Positions 10,101-18,681 of a DNA stretch of 64,000 nt are shown here, one piece after another. The notes under the pieces are model-generated. The model was not told where the DNA came from. It worked only from the letters and a program-made list of their open reading frames with translations, and made no database searches. The first letter of the stretch is position 1. The number at the start of each line of letters is the position of its first letter. Origin of the DNA: G965195345 sp965277625 (GTDB lineage: Bacteria; Pseudomonadota; Gammaproteobacteria; CAKMZV01); contig OZ255827.1 of NCBI GenBank assembly GCA_965277625.1, positions 310,001 to 374,000 of the forward strand, in the 5' to 3' direction. Both the position numbers and the translations under genes were made by a program.

Positions 10101-13100
10101 TACATTGACTCTAATTGAAGATTTTTCTACAGCGGTTTTGATCGCAACAACCAGAACGGATATTGATAGTAACACTTTGACTTTAACTGTCGTTGATTCC
10201 CCTGCTGGGATAGTCACTGTCACGACCACAGACGCAGGTGTTCAGGTTGTAAATATTCCAAATGCCAATGGCCAAACCATTTTAACCATCACGCTCAGTG
10301 ATGGCAACCAAAGTACAACCACTCAAGTGGTGGTCAATGTCACAAGAGTCAATGACCCCCCAACCATTAATGTCACAACGACGAATGTAACCGTACGAGA
10401 AGATTTTTTGGGTACTATTGCGCTTGCCATAGGGAACGATGTGGATAACTTTGGGGTGAATTATGAAATAGATGAATCGAACACAGGGATTGTTGATGTG
10501 AACGTCTCACCCTTCGAACTTCAAATGGCCAGAATAGAGAATGCGAATGGTGTCACAACGATTTCTTTTAGCATCCGTGATGGTGAATTTAGGAGTTCAA
10601 CCTTTCAAGTGGTGGTCACAGTACTGCCTGTCAATGACCCACCATTCTTAACAGTTTCAACCAACGCATTGACTTTAGTTGAAAATTTTGGAACGGTTTT
10701 GATTGGAACAACCAGAGCCGATATTGATAGTAATAGCTTGACATTAACCGTGTCTGAATCGGCTCCTGGGATAGTCACAGTGCAGACAACGACTGCAGGT
10801 GTCTCTGTATCCAGCATAGCCCAACAGGGTGGTAGAACCACCTTAACCATCACACTCAGTGATGGCGATCTAACAACTAATACTCAAGTGGTGATCAACG
10901 TCACAGCCTTTAATGATCCACCGGTCTTAATGGTTTCTACCACTGCCTTAACTTTGGCTGAAAATTTTGGAACGGTATTGATCGCAACATCCAGAACCGA
11001 TGCTGATAGCACCTCTTTGACATTCACCGTGGTTGAATCCGCCACTGGAGTGGTCACAGTGCAGACATCGACCTCAGGCATCTCTGTATCCAGCATTGAT
11101 CAAAGGAGTGGCAGAACGACTTTAACCATCGCGCTTAGTGATGGCAGCCAAACGATAACCACTCAAGTGGTGATAGTCGTCACAGCGGTTAATGATCCAC
11201 CCGTTTTAGCCGTCTCAACCACAGCATTGACTTTAGATGAAGATTTTGATACGACTCAACTAATCACCGTCAATCGTTCCGATGTAGAGAACGATACATT
11301 GACATTTAGTGTCACTCAATCCAGCTCTGGTATAGTCAGTGTGAGTACATCATCTACAGGTGTCCAAGTGGTCAGCATTGCCAATGCCAATGGTCAAACG
11401 ACCTTAACCATTACGTTGAGTGATAGCCAAACCAGTGTTTCTACCCAAGTGGTGGTCACAGTGAATGCCGTTAATGACACACCGACACTAACTGTCTCAA
11501 CTAACAGTATTACGACTTTCGGTTCATTTTCGACTATAACCATTAACACCACTGCAAGTGATATTGAAGATGGTACTCTATCCTTCTCTGTTACTGCGTC
11601 CACCGCAGGTGTGGTCACTGTGACGACTTCAGCTAATGCCATAAACTTGAATTTGAATACTGGTGTTTATGGTCAAACCAATTTAACTGTTAGAGTGATT
11701 GACAGTTCGGGCACAATAGTGACTCAGACAATCTCTGTTAATGTCATCAATAGTGTGCCGATTTTAGTAGTTTCCACCTATCTTATCAGCTTACAAGAGG
11801 ACTTTGTGGCCTCAGGAATGATTAATATCTCAACCATTGACTTAAATGGTGATACCGTAACGATTTCTGTGAGCTCTACCACGCGTTTTGTGGATGTAGT
11901 TATATCCACACGAACAAATGCGGCCGACATCACCTTATCTGCCATAGAGAATGCCAATGGCACAACGACCTTAACCGTTCAGGCAATGGATACCGCTGGA
12001 CTATCTGTTTCTACCGAAGTCGTCGTGGTCGTGGCGCCCATTAATGACCCACCAACCTTAAGTGTCACAAGGACTGCCTTGACGCTCAATGAAGATTTTG
12101 CAACAACTCAGCTAATCACAGTCAATCGTTCTGATATAGAGAACGACACCATAACACTGAGTGTTGCTGAGTCCATGTCTAATATCGTCCGTGTAAGTAC
12201 ATCTACTGCAGGTGTCCAAGTGGTCAGCATTGGCGATGCCAATGGTCAGACCACCTTAACCATTACGGTCAGTGATGGCCAAGCCAGTGCTTCTACCCAA
12301 GTGTTGGTCACTGTGAATGCCGTTAATGATACACCGACTTTAACCGTCTCAAGTAACAGCATCGCCACTTTGGGTGGTTTTTCACCCATTACCATTTACA
12401 CCACAGCAAGTGATGTAGAAGATACCAATATTTCTTTCACTGTGATCCCTACCACCACAGGGGTGGTCAGAGTCACCACATCAACCAATGCCATTATGTT
12501 GAATAACATTCCTGGTGCTTCGGGTCAAACCATATTAACCGTCCGAGTCGTTGACAGCTCAGGAACAATAGTGACTCAATCCATCACAGTCAATGTGACC
12601 ATTACGGCCAGTGCCGCACCGGTGGTGACCGTTTCTACTAATTTGATTAGCGTGTCAGAGGACTTTGGAACGTCCGTCATCATCCAAACCACAGCCACCG
12701 ATGCTGACGGTGATACCATAACCGTCTCAGTTAGTGCATCTAGGCCTATTGTGACTGCTGTTATTTCAACACCAGTCAGTGGTCAGAGCACAGTCAACAG
12801 TCACAGCACAATCACCAATAGCATCACCTTGACTGCAATTGGCGATGCCAATGGTACGGCGACCTTGACTGTGGTTGCAAGAGATCCAGGTGGGCAATCT
12901 CATTCTACTGAGATTGTTGTCGTGGTAGCGCCTGTTCAAGATACACCGACCATAAACATTCCAACGGCGACTTTAACCCTCGTAGAAGATTTTGGAAGTA
13001 TTCAAACCATTGCCACAGCAAGTGATGCCGATGGTGATACACTCAATGTAAGTGTGGTTCAAAGCAACCCAGGCATAGTCGCGGTCACAACCTCAGTTTC

Positions 13101-16100
13101 TGGGGTATCTGTGTCGAGCATAGGCAATGCCAATGGTCAAACCACCTTAACCATTACTGTCAATGATGGCAACCAAGATACAACGGCTCAAGTGGTGGTT
13201 AATGTCACGCCTGTTAATGACCCCCCAAGTCTAAACATTCCAAGTGCAACATTAACAAGAGCGGAAAATTTTACGGGTGCTATAACCGTTGCCTCAGCTA
13301 GCGATATAGACAGCACCACACTCACAATTACTGTGATCGAATCTTCCACAGGGGTGATTAGAGTAACAGCCTCAGCTTCAGATGTTCGTATATCAAGCTT
13401 AGGGGAAGCGAATGGTATCACAACACTTGTTATTAGCCTTAGTGATGGCGATATAACGACCACGGCTCAAGTGGTGGTCACAGTCACCCCTGTTAATGAT
13501 CCACCGGCTCTAAGTGTTACAACCACTGCTTTGACTTTGAATGAAGATTTTGCAACAACTGAAATCATCACAGTAAACAGAAGCGATATAGATAGCAATA
13601 CTTTGACTTTAACCGTGGTGGAATCTGCGACTGGTGTGGTCAGTGTCACAACCACAGCCGCAGGCGTCCAAGTGATAAACATTAACAATGCCAATGGTGT
13701 TACAACACTCACCATTAGCCTCAGTGATGGCGATTTAACGGTTACGACTCAAGTGGTGGTCACAGTCACCCCTGTCAATGATCCGCCCACCCTAAGTGTT
13801 TCAACGACCGCTTTGACTTTGAATGAAGATTTTTCAACAACTGAAGTCATCACTGTAAGCAGAAACGATATTGATAGCAATACTTTGACATTAACCGTGG
13901 TGGAATCCGCGACTAGAGTGGTCACTGTTACAACCACAGATGCAGGTGTTCAAGTGACAAACATTGCAGATGCCAATGGGCGAACCACCCTAACCATTCA
14001 AGTATCCGATGGTGATGGTGGACTTGCCTCTACAGATGTGGTGGTTGTGGTCAATGCAGTTGAGGACACACCGACCTTAAGTGTCTCAACCACTAATATT
14101 ACAGCCCCTGCTGGCTTTACAGCCATTACCATTAACACCACAGCCAATGATGCTGATGAAGGCGCTTTATCCTTTGCTGTACAAGTATCAACCGCTAATG
14201 TGGTCAGAGTGACAACTTCAGCCAATGCCATTGTTTTGAACGCTATTGCTGGTGCCTTAGGTCGAACCACCTTAACGGTTCGTACAACGGACAATACTGG
14301 ACGGACCGCTATGCAAACCATTGCTATCAATGTGGTCATTGCAGCAAGCGCCGCACCGGTGTTGACAGTTTCCACCAACCTGATTCGTGTTGATGAAGAC
14401 TTTAGCAGTCCAGTGGTCATCAGAACCACTGCGACGGATGCTGATGGTGATGCACTCATGATTTCAATTAGCTCATCCTCACACATTGTCGATGCCGTGC
14501 TTTCCACACCCGTCAGTGGTGTACCCGTCAGTGGTGTCAGCTCCATCACTAATATGATCACCCTAACTGCGCTGAGCGGCCTAAGTGGTATAACAACATT
14601 GACCGTTCAAGCGATTGATGGAGGTGGTATTGCCACGACACAGCAAATTGTGGTGGTGGTCAATGCGGTTGATAGTGGCATACCATCTGCCCTATCAACC
14701 TCTGCAATCACCCTATCTGTCCCTGGCAGCCAGCTTGATCGCATCGTAACTGCCATCAGCATCAGCAATCCAGATAACAAAACGCTTAGGGCACAGATCC
14801 AGGTTACGACGAGCGGCGACAATATTTTTTCAGCCAATCCAGCCCCTGTGGTGAGCTTTACCACCAATGCTCTAACAACCACAGCGACACTGACATCAGC
14901 TGCATCAACGGCGCAGCTGTATTTTACAATCAGGCCAGACCAAACTGGTACAGCCACGCTGGTTGTACAACTGACTGATTTAGACACTTCATTAATGACG
15001 CAACAAACCATGGTGGTACGAGTCAATTCAGTCAATGTGCCTCCAACAATTGTCCCAACCATCTCAAGCATCACCAGACTCACAGTTTTCAGTGGTCGTC
15101 TTTATGCCAATGATGTGACTCCGTCTACAATAGGTATTTCCAGATTTTTGACCACTGCACGCGCTTTGGGTGGACATTTGTTGAATATCAATTCGGTTGA
15201 AGAATATTCTTTTGTGCGTTCACCAGCAAGTAGTGGTTTAGTATCCCGTGAGTCTTATTTTGGCTTGGTTTTACCGAAACGATTATTCCCTGGTGAGCTG
15301 TCTTGGATAACGCACGATAGCACCATTGCCTACGGCTATTCCTCTACTAATGGTATCACTAATCACACTCTTTATCCTGGTCATTACCCATTGCCCTGGG
15401 CGCCTGTTAATGCTGGGATTGGACTGCTGGCCAATAGATTTGGACCCACTACCACCGTTTCCAATTGGCCAATTTTTTCTGATGGTAGTGGCGGTGTTAT
15501 TTACTTGGTTGATAATGGGGGGGATATTCCACCGCGTGCTCGCGATGTGATTTATGAATTTCCTCAAGGCCTACCAATTGCAACCAATTTAACACCCATA
15601 AATGTTGCCACAACTGCAACCGTACAATTTACGGGTTATGATTTGAATGGCACAGATATTATAAACACAACAAATTGGAGCGGTACAGATCCTAATGGCG
15701 GCTCAGTGGTCTTTAACCCTATTGCTTCTAGCACAGGCGTCCAATCAGTCAGTATGACCTATAGCCCACCAACAAATTTTGGTGGGCAAACAACGGTCGT
15801 CGTTACTTTGACGGTCGATGGTTTAAGCACCACTGTTGCTAAAACATTTATCGTACCCCCACCACCGACCATAGCCTTGTCAACCAATGCTATTACGCTT
15901 GATGAAGATTTCGGTACCTTCGACATTGCGACCACTGCAACGGAACAGGGTTTCAGTACGAGCTTGCCATTTTGGGTGCAAGCCTCAACGAGTGGCGTTG
16001 TGACCATAAGCACCTCAGCCAATAACATTCAATTATCAGCTGTATCCAATGTCAGTGGTACGGTCACTTTGACGGTTCGGACAATAGATTCAGCCTCAAT

Positions 16101-18660
16101 CGCAAATTCAACACAGGTTGTGGTCATAGTCCAATCGGTCAATGACACCCCAACAGTAACGGTTTCAAGCGACAGTATTTCGATTTTGGGTGGATTTACG
16201 CCCATTACGATTTACACGACGGCCACTGATATTGAGCAGGGAGTATTACCTATTACAGTACAAGCCTCACCTCAAGGTGTGGTCTCCATAAGCACTCGTT
16301 CCAATACCATCGTGTTGTCTCCCACAGTCGGGGGCTCAGGACGGACCACTTTAACTGTCAGTGCAATTGACGACAGAGGTAAAACAGGTATTCAAACCAT
16401 AGCGGTCAACGTTATGGTGACCTCAAGCACAGCACCTGTGTTGGTGGTTTCCACGAATCTAATCAATTTGCAAGAAGATTTTGGCTCTGTGGTGATTGGT
16501 ACCACGGCGACCGATGCTGAAACGGGCACTTTGGTTGTTACAGTGAGTTCAACAACGCATTTGGTCAATATGGTGATTTCAACCCGTAGTATCACTTTGA
16601 GTTCATTGCCAAATATTTTTGGCACCACCACCCTAACCGTTCGCGCAAGGGATGATGGTGGGCTATTTGTGTCAACAGAGCTTGTCGTTATTGTGGCGCC
16701 TGTTAATGACACACCAACCCTATCCGTCTCAGCAAACATGGTCTCACTGGGTTCAGCACCGTTTGTGGTGAATGTCACAGCCTTTGATATAGAGGATACC
16801 ACCTTATCTTTTAGTGTCTCAAGCGGGCAAGGTTTTGTTAACACAGTGATCACGACTACGAGCTTGACCATAAGTCGAACAGGAATCATGTCATTCCAAG
16901 TGGTGTTGAGCCTCAGAACAACCGATACAGCTGGTGCATCGGTTTCAACCAATATTACGGTTGTGGCGCGGCCAGTCTTAGCTGTGACCACTGGTATTAA
17001 GACGCTTAATTTTGCTTGGGATGCGGTCTCTTCTGCAACCTATTATCGTTTGAGAAGCGAGCCCATGAGTGGTTCTGGTTTTACAGACTTGAGTACTCGG
17101 GGCGTTGTGGTCAGTCCTAATAGCACCAATATTAGTCAGACATCGGCACAAGCTCTGGTTTCCTTACACCGTTACATACCAAATGTTACCAATCCACAGT
17201 ATGGCGTAGATAGTTGCGATGCAACATCTTGTGGTACTTCATTCCGTCATGATACGGTTACTCTGAATAAGGCACAGCTCGATAGCATGATTGGTCGTTT
17301 ACTGGCAAGTAACGCTGGTGGAAATGATGCTTTTGGTGCGGCTATTAGTTTGAGCGGTGACGGTAACACCCTTGCTGTTGGGGCACGTGGTGAGCAAAGT
17401 CTTGGTACTGGAATCAATCCTGCCATGCGAACAGATAATGCAGGTGGAGTTGGAGCAGTCTATCTTTTCCGCCGCAATGGCGGTGTGTGGACCGAACAAG
17501 CGTACATTAAAGCATCCAATGCGTCATCTTTTGCTGGATTTGGTTATTCTGTGAGCCTAAGCGACGATGGCAATACCCTTGTTGTTGGGGCACCTGGTGA
17601 TGGAGGTACTTCTACTGGCGTCAATGGGTCACAGGCTGTGACTGCAGGGTCAAATGTGGGAGCAGCCTATTTATTCCGCTTTAGCACAAATACCAACGCT
17701 TGGGCCCAACAAGCGTACATTAAAGCATCCAATGCTGGACCAAGCGATTTTTTTGGTCGTTCTGTGAGCCTCAGCAATGATGGCAATACCCTGGCTGTTA
17801 GCGCACATTTAGAGGATGGATCAACAAATAATTCTACGAATACTGGCGCAGTCTATGTATTCCGCTATAGCTCAAGTACCTGGGCCGAGCAAGCGTACCT
17901 CAAAGCATCCAATCCAGGTGATATTGATGAATTTGGTGAAAGAGTGCATCTCAGTGGTGATGGCAATACCTTGGCAGTTGGCGCAGTTCGTGAGGATGGC
18001 TCATCGACAGGCGTCAATGGGGCTGAGAATGATTCTGCCGGTGGTGCAGGTGCAGTCTATGTGTATCGCTTTAGCTCTAGCACCTGGAGCCAACAAGCGT
18101 ACATCAAAGCATCCAATGCGAGATTGAATTCTGAATTTGGTCGATCGGTGAGTTTAAGCGATGATGGCAATACCTTGGCTGTTGGGGCAACTGGTGAGGA
18201 TACTCAATTTCTTTCTCCTCTGCCTAATAACTTTTTAGGCAATTCAGGGGCTGTGTATGTATTCGGTTTTAGCACAAATACAAACACCTGGGCCGAACAA
18301 ACGTTCTTCAAACCATCAAATATCAATTCAGGCGAATTATTTGGTTGGAGTGTGAGCCTCAGTAGTGATGGCACTGCCCTTGCTGCTGGAACGCAATTAA
18401 GGAATGGTTCCGCTGCTGAGGTTGGAGGCCTTGCTGGCCCTGATACGGGTCTTAGTCGAACAGGTGCAGCCTATGTATTTGAATTGGGCAATGGCACTTG
18501 GGTTCAACAAGCCTATATCAGAGCCTCTGACCCTACTTCTCAGGGGTTATTTGGTGCATCTTTGAGTTTAAGCAGCGATGGTCAAACCCTTGCTGTGGGC
18601 GCAAATGGGTCAAATCCAATTTCTACTGGTTTCCGTACAGGTGTCGTTTATCTGTATTAA
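4120..18660 (+). CDS. Giant repeat-rich surface lipoprotein with C-terminal FG-GAP propeller
   Basis: An intact 4846-aa frame, nearly half a megadalton. Residues 48-62 form a lipoprotein signal ending LSALLSAC, with Cys62 as the lipidated residue, followed by a Gly7-Ser tether. About residues 83-4287 hold about 40 Ig/cadherin-like units of 88-105 aa, each with an EDF-type motif and an ND(P/T)P linker. A C-type-lectin-like domain lies at about 3650-3817. A two-Cys module follows at about 4290-4393, then seven FG-GAP units to the end. No RTX nonapeptides or autotransporter domain are seen. The start is uncertain: ATG at 4210 would give a shorter signal region, and neither has a good ribosome site. 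Probably an outer-membrane-anchored adhesin or matrix protein; the ligand is unknown. Composition is strongly Thr, Ser and Val rich. Confidence 0.9.
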   Translation: MITVFTRFLTKYTTASLFLESVVILSIFAFMSGIVRAFKAVNRRALSAIGTTLMLSALLSACGGGGGGGSSDTPAPAPTNPTTPTFSVSSSNFSIDENFTGSRTVASVSNATAITVSQSNTGVVTVTNSLTQVNVSSIANATGRTVLTITATNGSLSATTQVTVTVNAVNNPTALTTPTFTVSSNNLSINEDFGGPRTVASVSNATAITVSQSNTGVVTVTNTNAQVNVSSILNANGRTTLTITATNGTLTATTEVTVTVNAVNDPPTVVFSSYSISTVGGFSPIIITGSITDVDNTTLNTSLTVSTTGVVRVGTATNALILSNIPNASGQTNITITVSDNSGSTVTQTIAVDVIITTSTFTPALSVSSILISEQEDFGSVVIRTTATDADGDTLTISVSPLSGIVNAVISTSILSTNTTTTTTTTTTTNTITNIITLTAVANANGTATLTVLAADFGGQSTEVNIVVVVAAVNDTPTITVPTLTLTVLEDFNIDRLVATFADVDRGDSLTVTVTESSSGVVTVITSSSSIQVASLANRYGRTTLNISVSDGDLSSTAQVVVDVTPVNDPPFLTVSTTALILDEDFAQISIDAIRSDVEGDTLTLTVTESTTGVVTVITTDSGIQVANIANANGQTTLTITVNDGTTNTSTQVAVVVNAVNDAPELIVSTTTLTLIEDFTTAVLIATTRSDVEGDTLTLTVSQSIPGVVSVITTASGVQVSNLANAYGQTTLTLSLSDGTTITSVQVAVSVAAVNDTPTLSVSTNNISTLGGFTPITINTIASDVEDANLTVTVTESTPGVVRVAQSANAIILHTIAGASGITTLTVSVVDSSGSSVSQTIVVNVTVTASATPVLTVSTNSISVQEDFGSVAIRTTASDSDSATLTLTVTPSMRLVTVAISTRTNDLSTITLTAIANLNGTATLTFRATDDGGQTNSTEIVVVVAAVNDTPTITVPAATLTVLEDFDGVRSVATFSDVDRGNVLTVAVTESNAGVVTITTSASGVSVAAIAEMNGRTTLNISVSDGTLSSTTQVVVDVTPVNDPPELSVSTSALTLAEDFSTAVVISATRRDIDNDPLTLTVSESTTGVVTVTTTVSGVSVAAINNANGATTLTISLSDGTTSTSTQVSVTVTPVNDPPTLSVSPNALTLNEDFATTEVITVTRSDVDGDTLTLTVAESATGVVTVTTTAAGVQVASILNVNGQTTLTFTVNDGRVDTTTQVAVIVNAVNDAPSLNIPTTNVVVDEDFATTVTIATATDLENNPLTITVAESTTGVVTVMTSTSGVQVASILNASGQTTLTIRVYDGSVDTTAQVVVTVTSVNDTPTITVSNNNITAVVDFTTITINTTASDVEDGTLSYSVVNSNTGVVTVSTSTNAIILSAVAGSTGQTSIVVRTTDSAGLSAMQTIAVNVTDATTPTLLVSTNLINVQEDFGSSVVIQTSASASNGGSIALSVSTSSLVAVVVSTPVSGMSTITNTITLTAINNANGTSTLTVQAESAGGLINSTEIVVVVAPVNDTPTLTIPNANLVVSEDFSVNNTIATAADIDGDTPIFSVVESMTGLVTVSTSAAGVSVSSVLNENGQTTLTITVSDGLLSSTAQVVVTVTPVNDPPSLTIPNATVSRAEEFVGGVTVASASDVDGNPLTFRVIESAPGVIRVTVTTSDVSISSLGDANGVTTLSISVSDGNIVSSTAQVVVNVTGVNDPPSLTVSTTALTLDEDFATVLIATTRTDIDSTSLTLTVAESATGVVTVTVTDAGVSVTRIENINGRTTLTITLSDNDLTSMAQVVVDVTPINDPPVLTVSTTALTLTEDFATVLIATTRTDIDSTTLTLTVAESATGVVTVTVTDAGVQVVNIPSANGQTTLTITLSDGRLSTTTQVVVEVTAVNDPPSLSVSTTALTLAEDFAMVLIATTRTDIDSTTLTLTVAESATGVVTAVVTDAGVQVVNIPNANGRTTLTITLSDSLLTSIAQVVIDVTAVNDPPALTVSTNTLTLIEDFSTAVLIATTRTDIDSNTLTLTVVDSPAGIVTVTTTDAGVQVVNIPNANGQTILTITLSDGNQSTTTQVVVNVTRVNDPPTINVTTTNVTVREDFLGTIALAIGNDVDNFGVNYEIDESNTGIVDVNVSPFELQMARIENANGVTTISFSIRDGEFRSSTFQVVVTVLPVNDPPFLTVSTNALTLVENFGTVLIGTTRADIDSNSLTLTVSESAPGIVTVQTTTAGVSVSSIAQQGGRTTLTITLSDGDLTTNTQVVINVTAFNDPPVLMVSTTALTLAENFGTVLIATSRTDADSTSLTFTVVESATGVVTVQTSTSGISVSSIDQRSGRTTLTIALSDGSQTITTQVVIVVTAVNDPPVLAVSTTALTLDEDFDTTQLITVNRSDVENDTLTFSVTQSSSGIVSVSTSSTGVQVVSIANANGQTTLTITLSDSQTSVSTQVVVTVNAVNDTPTLTVSTNSITTFGSFSTITINTTASDIEDGTLSFSVTASTAGVVTVTTSANAINLNLNTGVYGQTNLTVRVIDSSGTIVTQTISVNVINSVPILVVSTYLISLQEDFVASGMINISTIDLNGDTVTISVSSTTRFVDVVISTRTNAADITLSAIENANGTTTLTVQAMDTAGLSVSTEVVVVVAPINDPPTLSVTRTALTLNEDFATTQLITVNRSDIENDTITLSVAESMSNIVRVSTSTAGVQVVSIGDANGQTTLTITVSDGQASASTQVLVTVNAVNDTPTLTVSSNSIATLGGFSPITIYTTASDVEDTNISFTVIPTTTGVVRVTTSTNAIMLNNIPGASGQTILTVRVVDSSGTIVTQSITVNVTITASAAPVVTVSTNLISVSEDFGTSVIIQTTATDADGDTITVSVSASRPIVTAVISTPVSGQSTVNSHSTITNSITLTAIGDANGTATLTVVARDPGGQSHSTEIVVVVAPVQDTPTINIPTATLTLVEDFGSIQTIATASDADGDTLNVSVVQSNPGIVAVTTSVSGVSVSSIGNANGQTTLTITVNDGNQDTTAQVVVNVTPVNDPPSLNIPSATLTRAENFTGAITVASASDIDSTTLTITVIESSTGVIRVTASASDVRISSLGEANGITTLVISLSDGDITTTAQVVVTVTPVNDPPALSVTTTALTLNEDFATTEIITVNRSDIDSNTLTLTVVESATGVVSVTTTAAGVQVININNANGVTTLTISLSDGDLTVTTQVVVTVTPVNDPPTLSVSTTALTLNEDFSTTEVITVSRNDIDSNTLTLTVVESATRVVTVTTTDAGVQVTNIADANGRTTLTIQVSDGDGGLASTDVVVVVNAVEDTPTLSVSTTNITAPAGFTAITINTTANDADEGALSFAVQVSTANVVRVTTSANAIVLNAIAGALGRTTLTVRTTDNTGRTAMQTIAINVVIAASAAPVLTVSTNLIRVDEDFSSPVVIRTTATDADGDALMISISSSSHIVDAVLSTPVSGVPVSGVSSITNMITLTALSGLSGITTLTVQAIDGGGIATTQQIVVVVNAVDSGIPSALSTSAITLSVPGSQLDRIVTAISISNPDNKTLRAQIQVTTSGDNIFSANPAPVVSFTTNALTTTATLTSAASTAQLYFTIRPDQTGTATLVVQLTDLDTSLMTQQTMVVRVNSVNVPPTIVPTISSITRLTVFSGRLYANDVTPSTIGISRFLTTARALGGHLLNINSVEEYSFVRSPASSGLVSRESYFGLVLPKRLFPGELSWITHDSTIAYGYSSTNGITNHTLYPGHYPLPWAPVNAGIGLLANRFGPTTTVSNWPIFSDGSGGVIYLVDNGGDIPPRARDVIYEFPQGLPIATNLTPINVATTATVQFTGYDLNGTDIINTTNWSGTDPNGGSVVFNPIASSTGVQSVSMTYSPPTNFGGQTTVVVTLTVDGLSTTVAKTFIVPPPPTIALSTNAITLDEDFGTFDIATTATEQGFSTSLPFWVQASTSGVVTISTSANNIQLSAVSNVSGTVTLTVRTIDSASIANSTQVVVIVQSVNDTPTVTVSSDSISILGGFTPITIYTTATDIEQGVLPITVQASPQGVVSISTRSNTIVLSPTVGGSGRTTLTVSAIDDRGKTGIQTIAVNVMVTSSTAPVLVVSTNLINLQEDFGSVVIGTTATDAETGTLVVTVSSTTHLVNMVISTRSITLSSLPNIFGTTTLTVRARDDGGLFVSTELVVIVAPVNDTPTLSVSANMVSLGSAPFVVNVTAFDIEDTTLSFSVSSGQGFVNTVITTTSLTISRTGIMSFQVVLSLRTTDTAGASVSTNITVVARPVLAVTTGIKTLNFAWDAVSSATYYRLRSEPMSGSGFTDLSTRGVVVSPNSTNISQTSAQALVSLHRYIPNVTNPQYGVDSCDATSCGTSFRHDTVTLNKAQLDSMIGRLLASNAGGNDAFGAAISLSGDGNTLAVGARGEQSLGTGINPAMRTDNAGGVGAVYLFRRNGGVWTEQAYIKASNASSFAGFGYSVSLSDDGNTLVVGAPGDGGTSTGVNGSQAVTAGSNVGAAYLFRFSTNTNAWAQQAYIKASNAGPSDFFGRSVSLSNDGNTLAVSAHLEDGSTNNSTNTGAVYVFRYSSSTWAEQAYLKASNPGDIDEFGERVHLSGDGNTLAVGAVREDGSSTGVNGAENDSAGGAGAVYVYRFSSSTWSQQAYIKASNARLNSEFGRSVSLSDDGNTLAVGATGEDTQFLSPLPNNFLGNSGAVYVFGFSTNTNTWAEQTFFKPSNINSGELFGWSVSLSSDGTALAAGTQLRNGSAAEVGGLAGPDTGLSRTGAAYVFELGNGTWVQQAYIRASDPTSQGLFGASLSLSSDGQTLAVGANGSNPISTGFRTGVVYLY
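5374..5406 (+). repeat. Poly-threonine run of 11 ACN codons
   Basis: Eleven consecutive Thr codons (mixed ACC, ACA, ACT and ACG) inside the first type C unit, flanked by Asn codons. Codon mixing limits slippage, but the in-frame triplet unit allows length variation without frameshift. Confidence 0.9.
9235..10353 (+). repeat. Four near-identical 279-282-bp tandem units
   Basis: The linker codon for Asp in ND(P)P recurs at 9235, 9514, 9793, 10072 and 10354, giving steps of 279, 279, 279 and 282 bp. The units share long identical DNA segments (for example around LIATTRTDIDS and LTLTVAESATGVVT), far more alike than units elsewhere in the array, which suggests recent duplication or gene conversion. 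Confidence 0.85.
15078..15570 (+). other. C-type-lectin-like domain embedded in the giant lipoprotein
   Basis: About 164 residues that break the repeat pattern. ARALGGHLLNINSVEE matches the helix and strand that open C-type-lectin-like folds. A Trp-containing middle (GELSWITHD, WAPVN, NWPIFSDGSGG) and the closing DVIYEFPQG strand fit the same fold. No disulfide cysteines are present, as in some bacterial members. This is the most probable ligand-binding island of the protein. The family call comes from pattern memory only. Confidence 0.65.
17299..18657 (+). repeat. Seven FG-GAP units: predicted beta-propeller head of the giant lipoprotein
   Basis: Seven units of about 60-70 aa share FGxSVSLSxDGNTLAVGA and end AYVFRxxxxxWxQQAYIKASN. 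They start with FGAAISLSGDGNTLAVGA and finish with FGASLSLSSDGQTLAVGA. Seven units is the count expected for one closed seven-bladed integrin-type propeller. The last blade ends on VYLY at the stop codon. Confidence 0.85.
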
Positions 18661-18681
18661 TAATGACACAACACCGCTATT

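Larger units (their letters stand above)
4366..16980 (+). repeat. Tandem Ig/cadherin-like repeat array inside the giant lipoprotein
   Basis: About 40 coding units of roughly 265-315 bp. Three unit types recur. Type A has a TLxEDF motif and ends NDPP or NDTP. Type B has xLGGFxPITI in place of EDF. Type C has VQEDFGS and contains VVIST or similar. B is always followed directly by C (seven couplets), then by one to ten A units. The B to C junction lacks the ND linker and instead reads like VTASATP. Thr, Ser and Val dominate every unit. Confidence 0.9.

Noticed and set aside
4366..16980. CRISPR or minisatellite reading of the tandem repeats
   Set aside because: Units are 265-315 bp, diverged, and in a single open frame with conserved protein motifs. 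There are no short identical repeats with unique spacers.
5160..17000. Many antisense frames of 60-190 codons opposite the giant lipoprotein gene
   Set aside because: They recur at the repeat period and encode low-complexity Val/Thr/Ser strings. They result from Thr/Val-rich codons on the sense strand and have no ribosome sites.
4120..18660. RTX toxin or type I-secreted adhesin
   Set aside because: No GGxGxDxxx nonapeptides, no LapA-type retention module, and a clear lipoprotein signal. No type I secretion genes are in the window.
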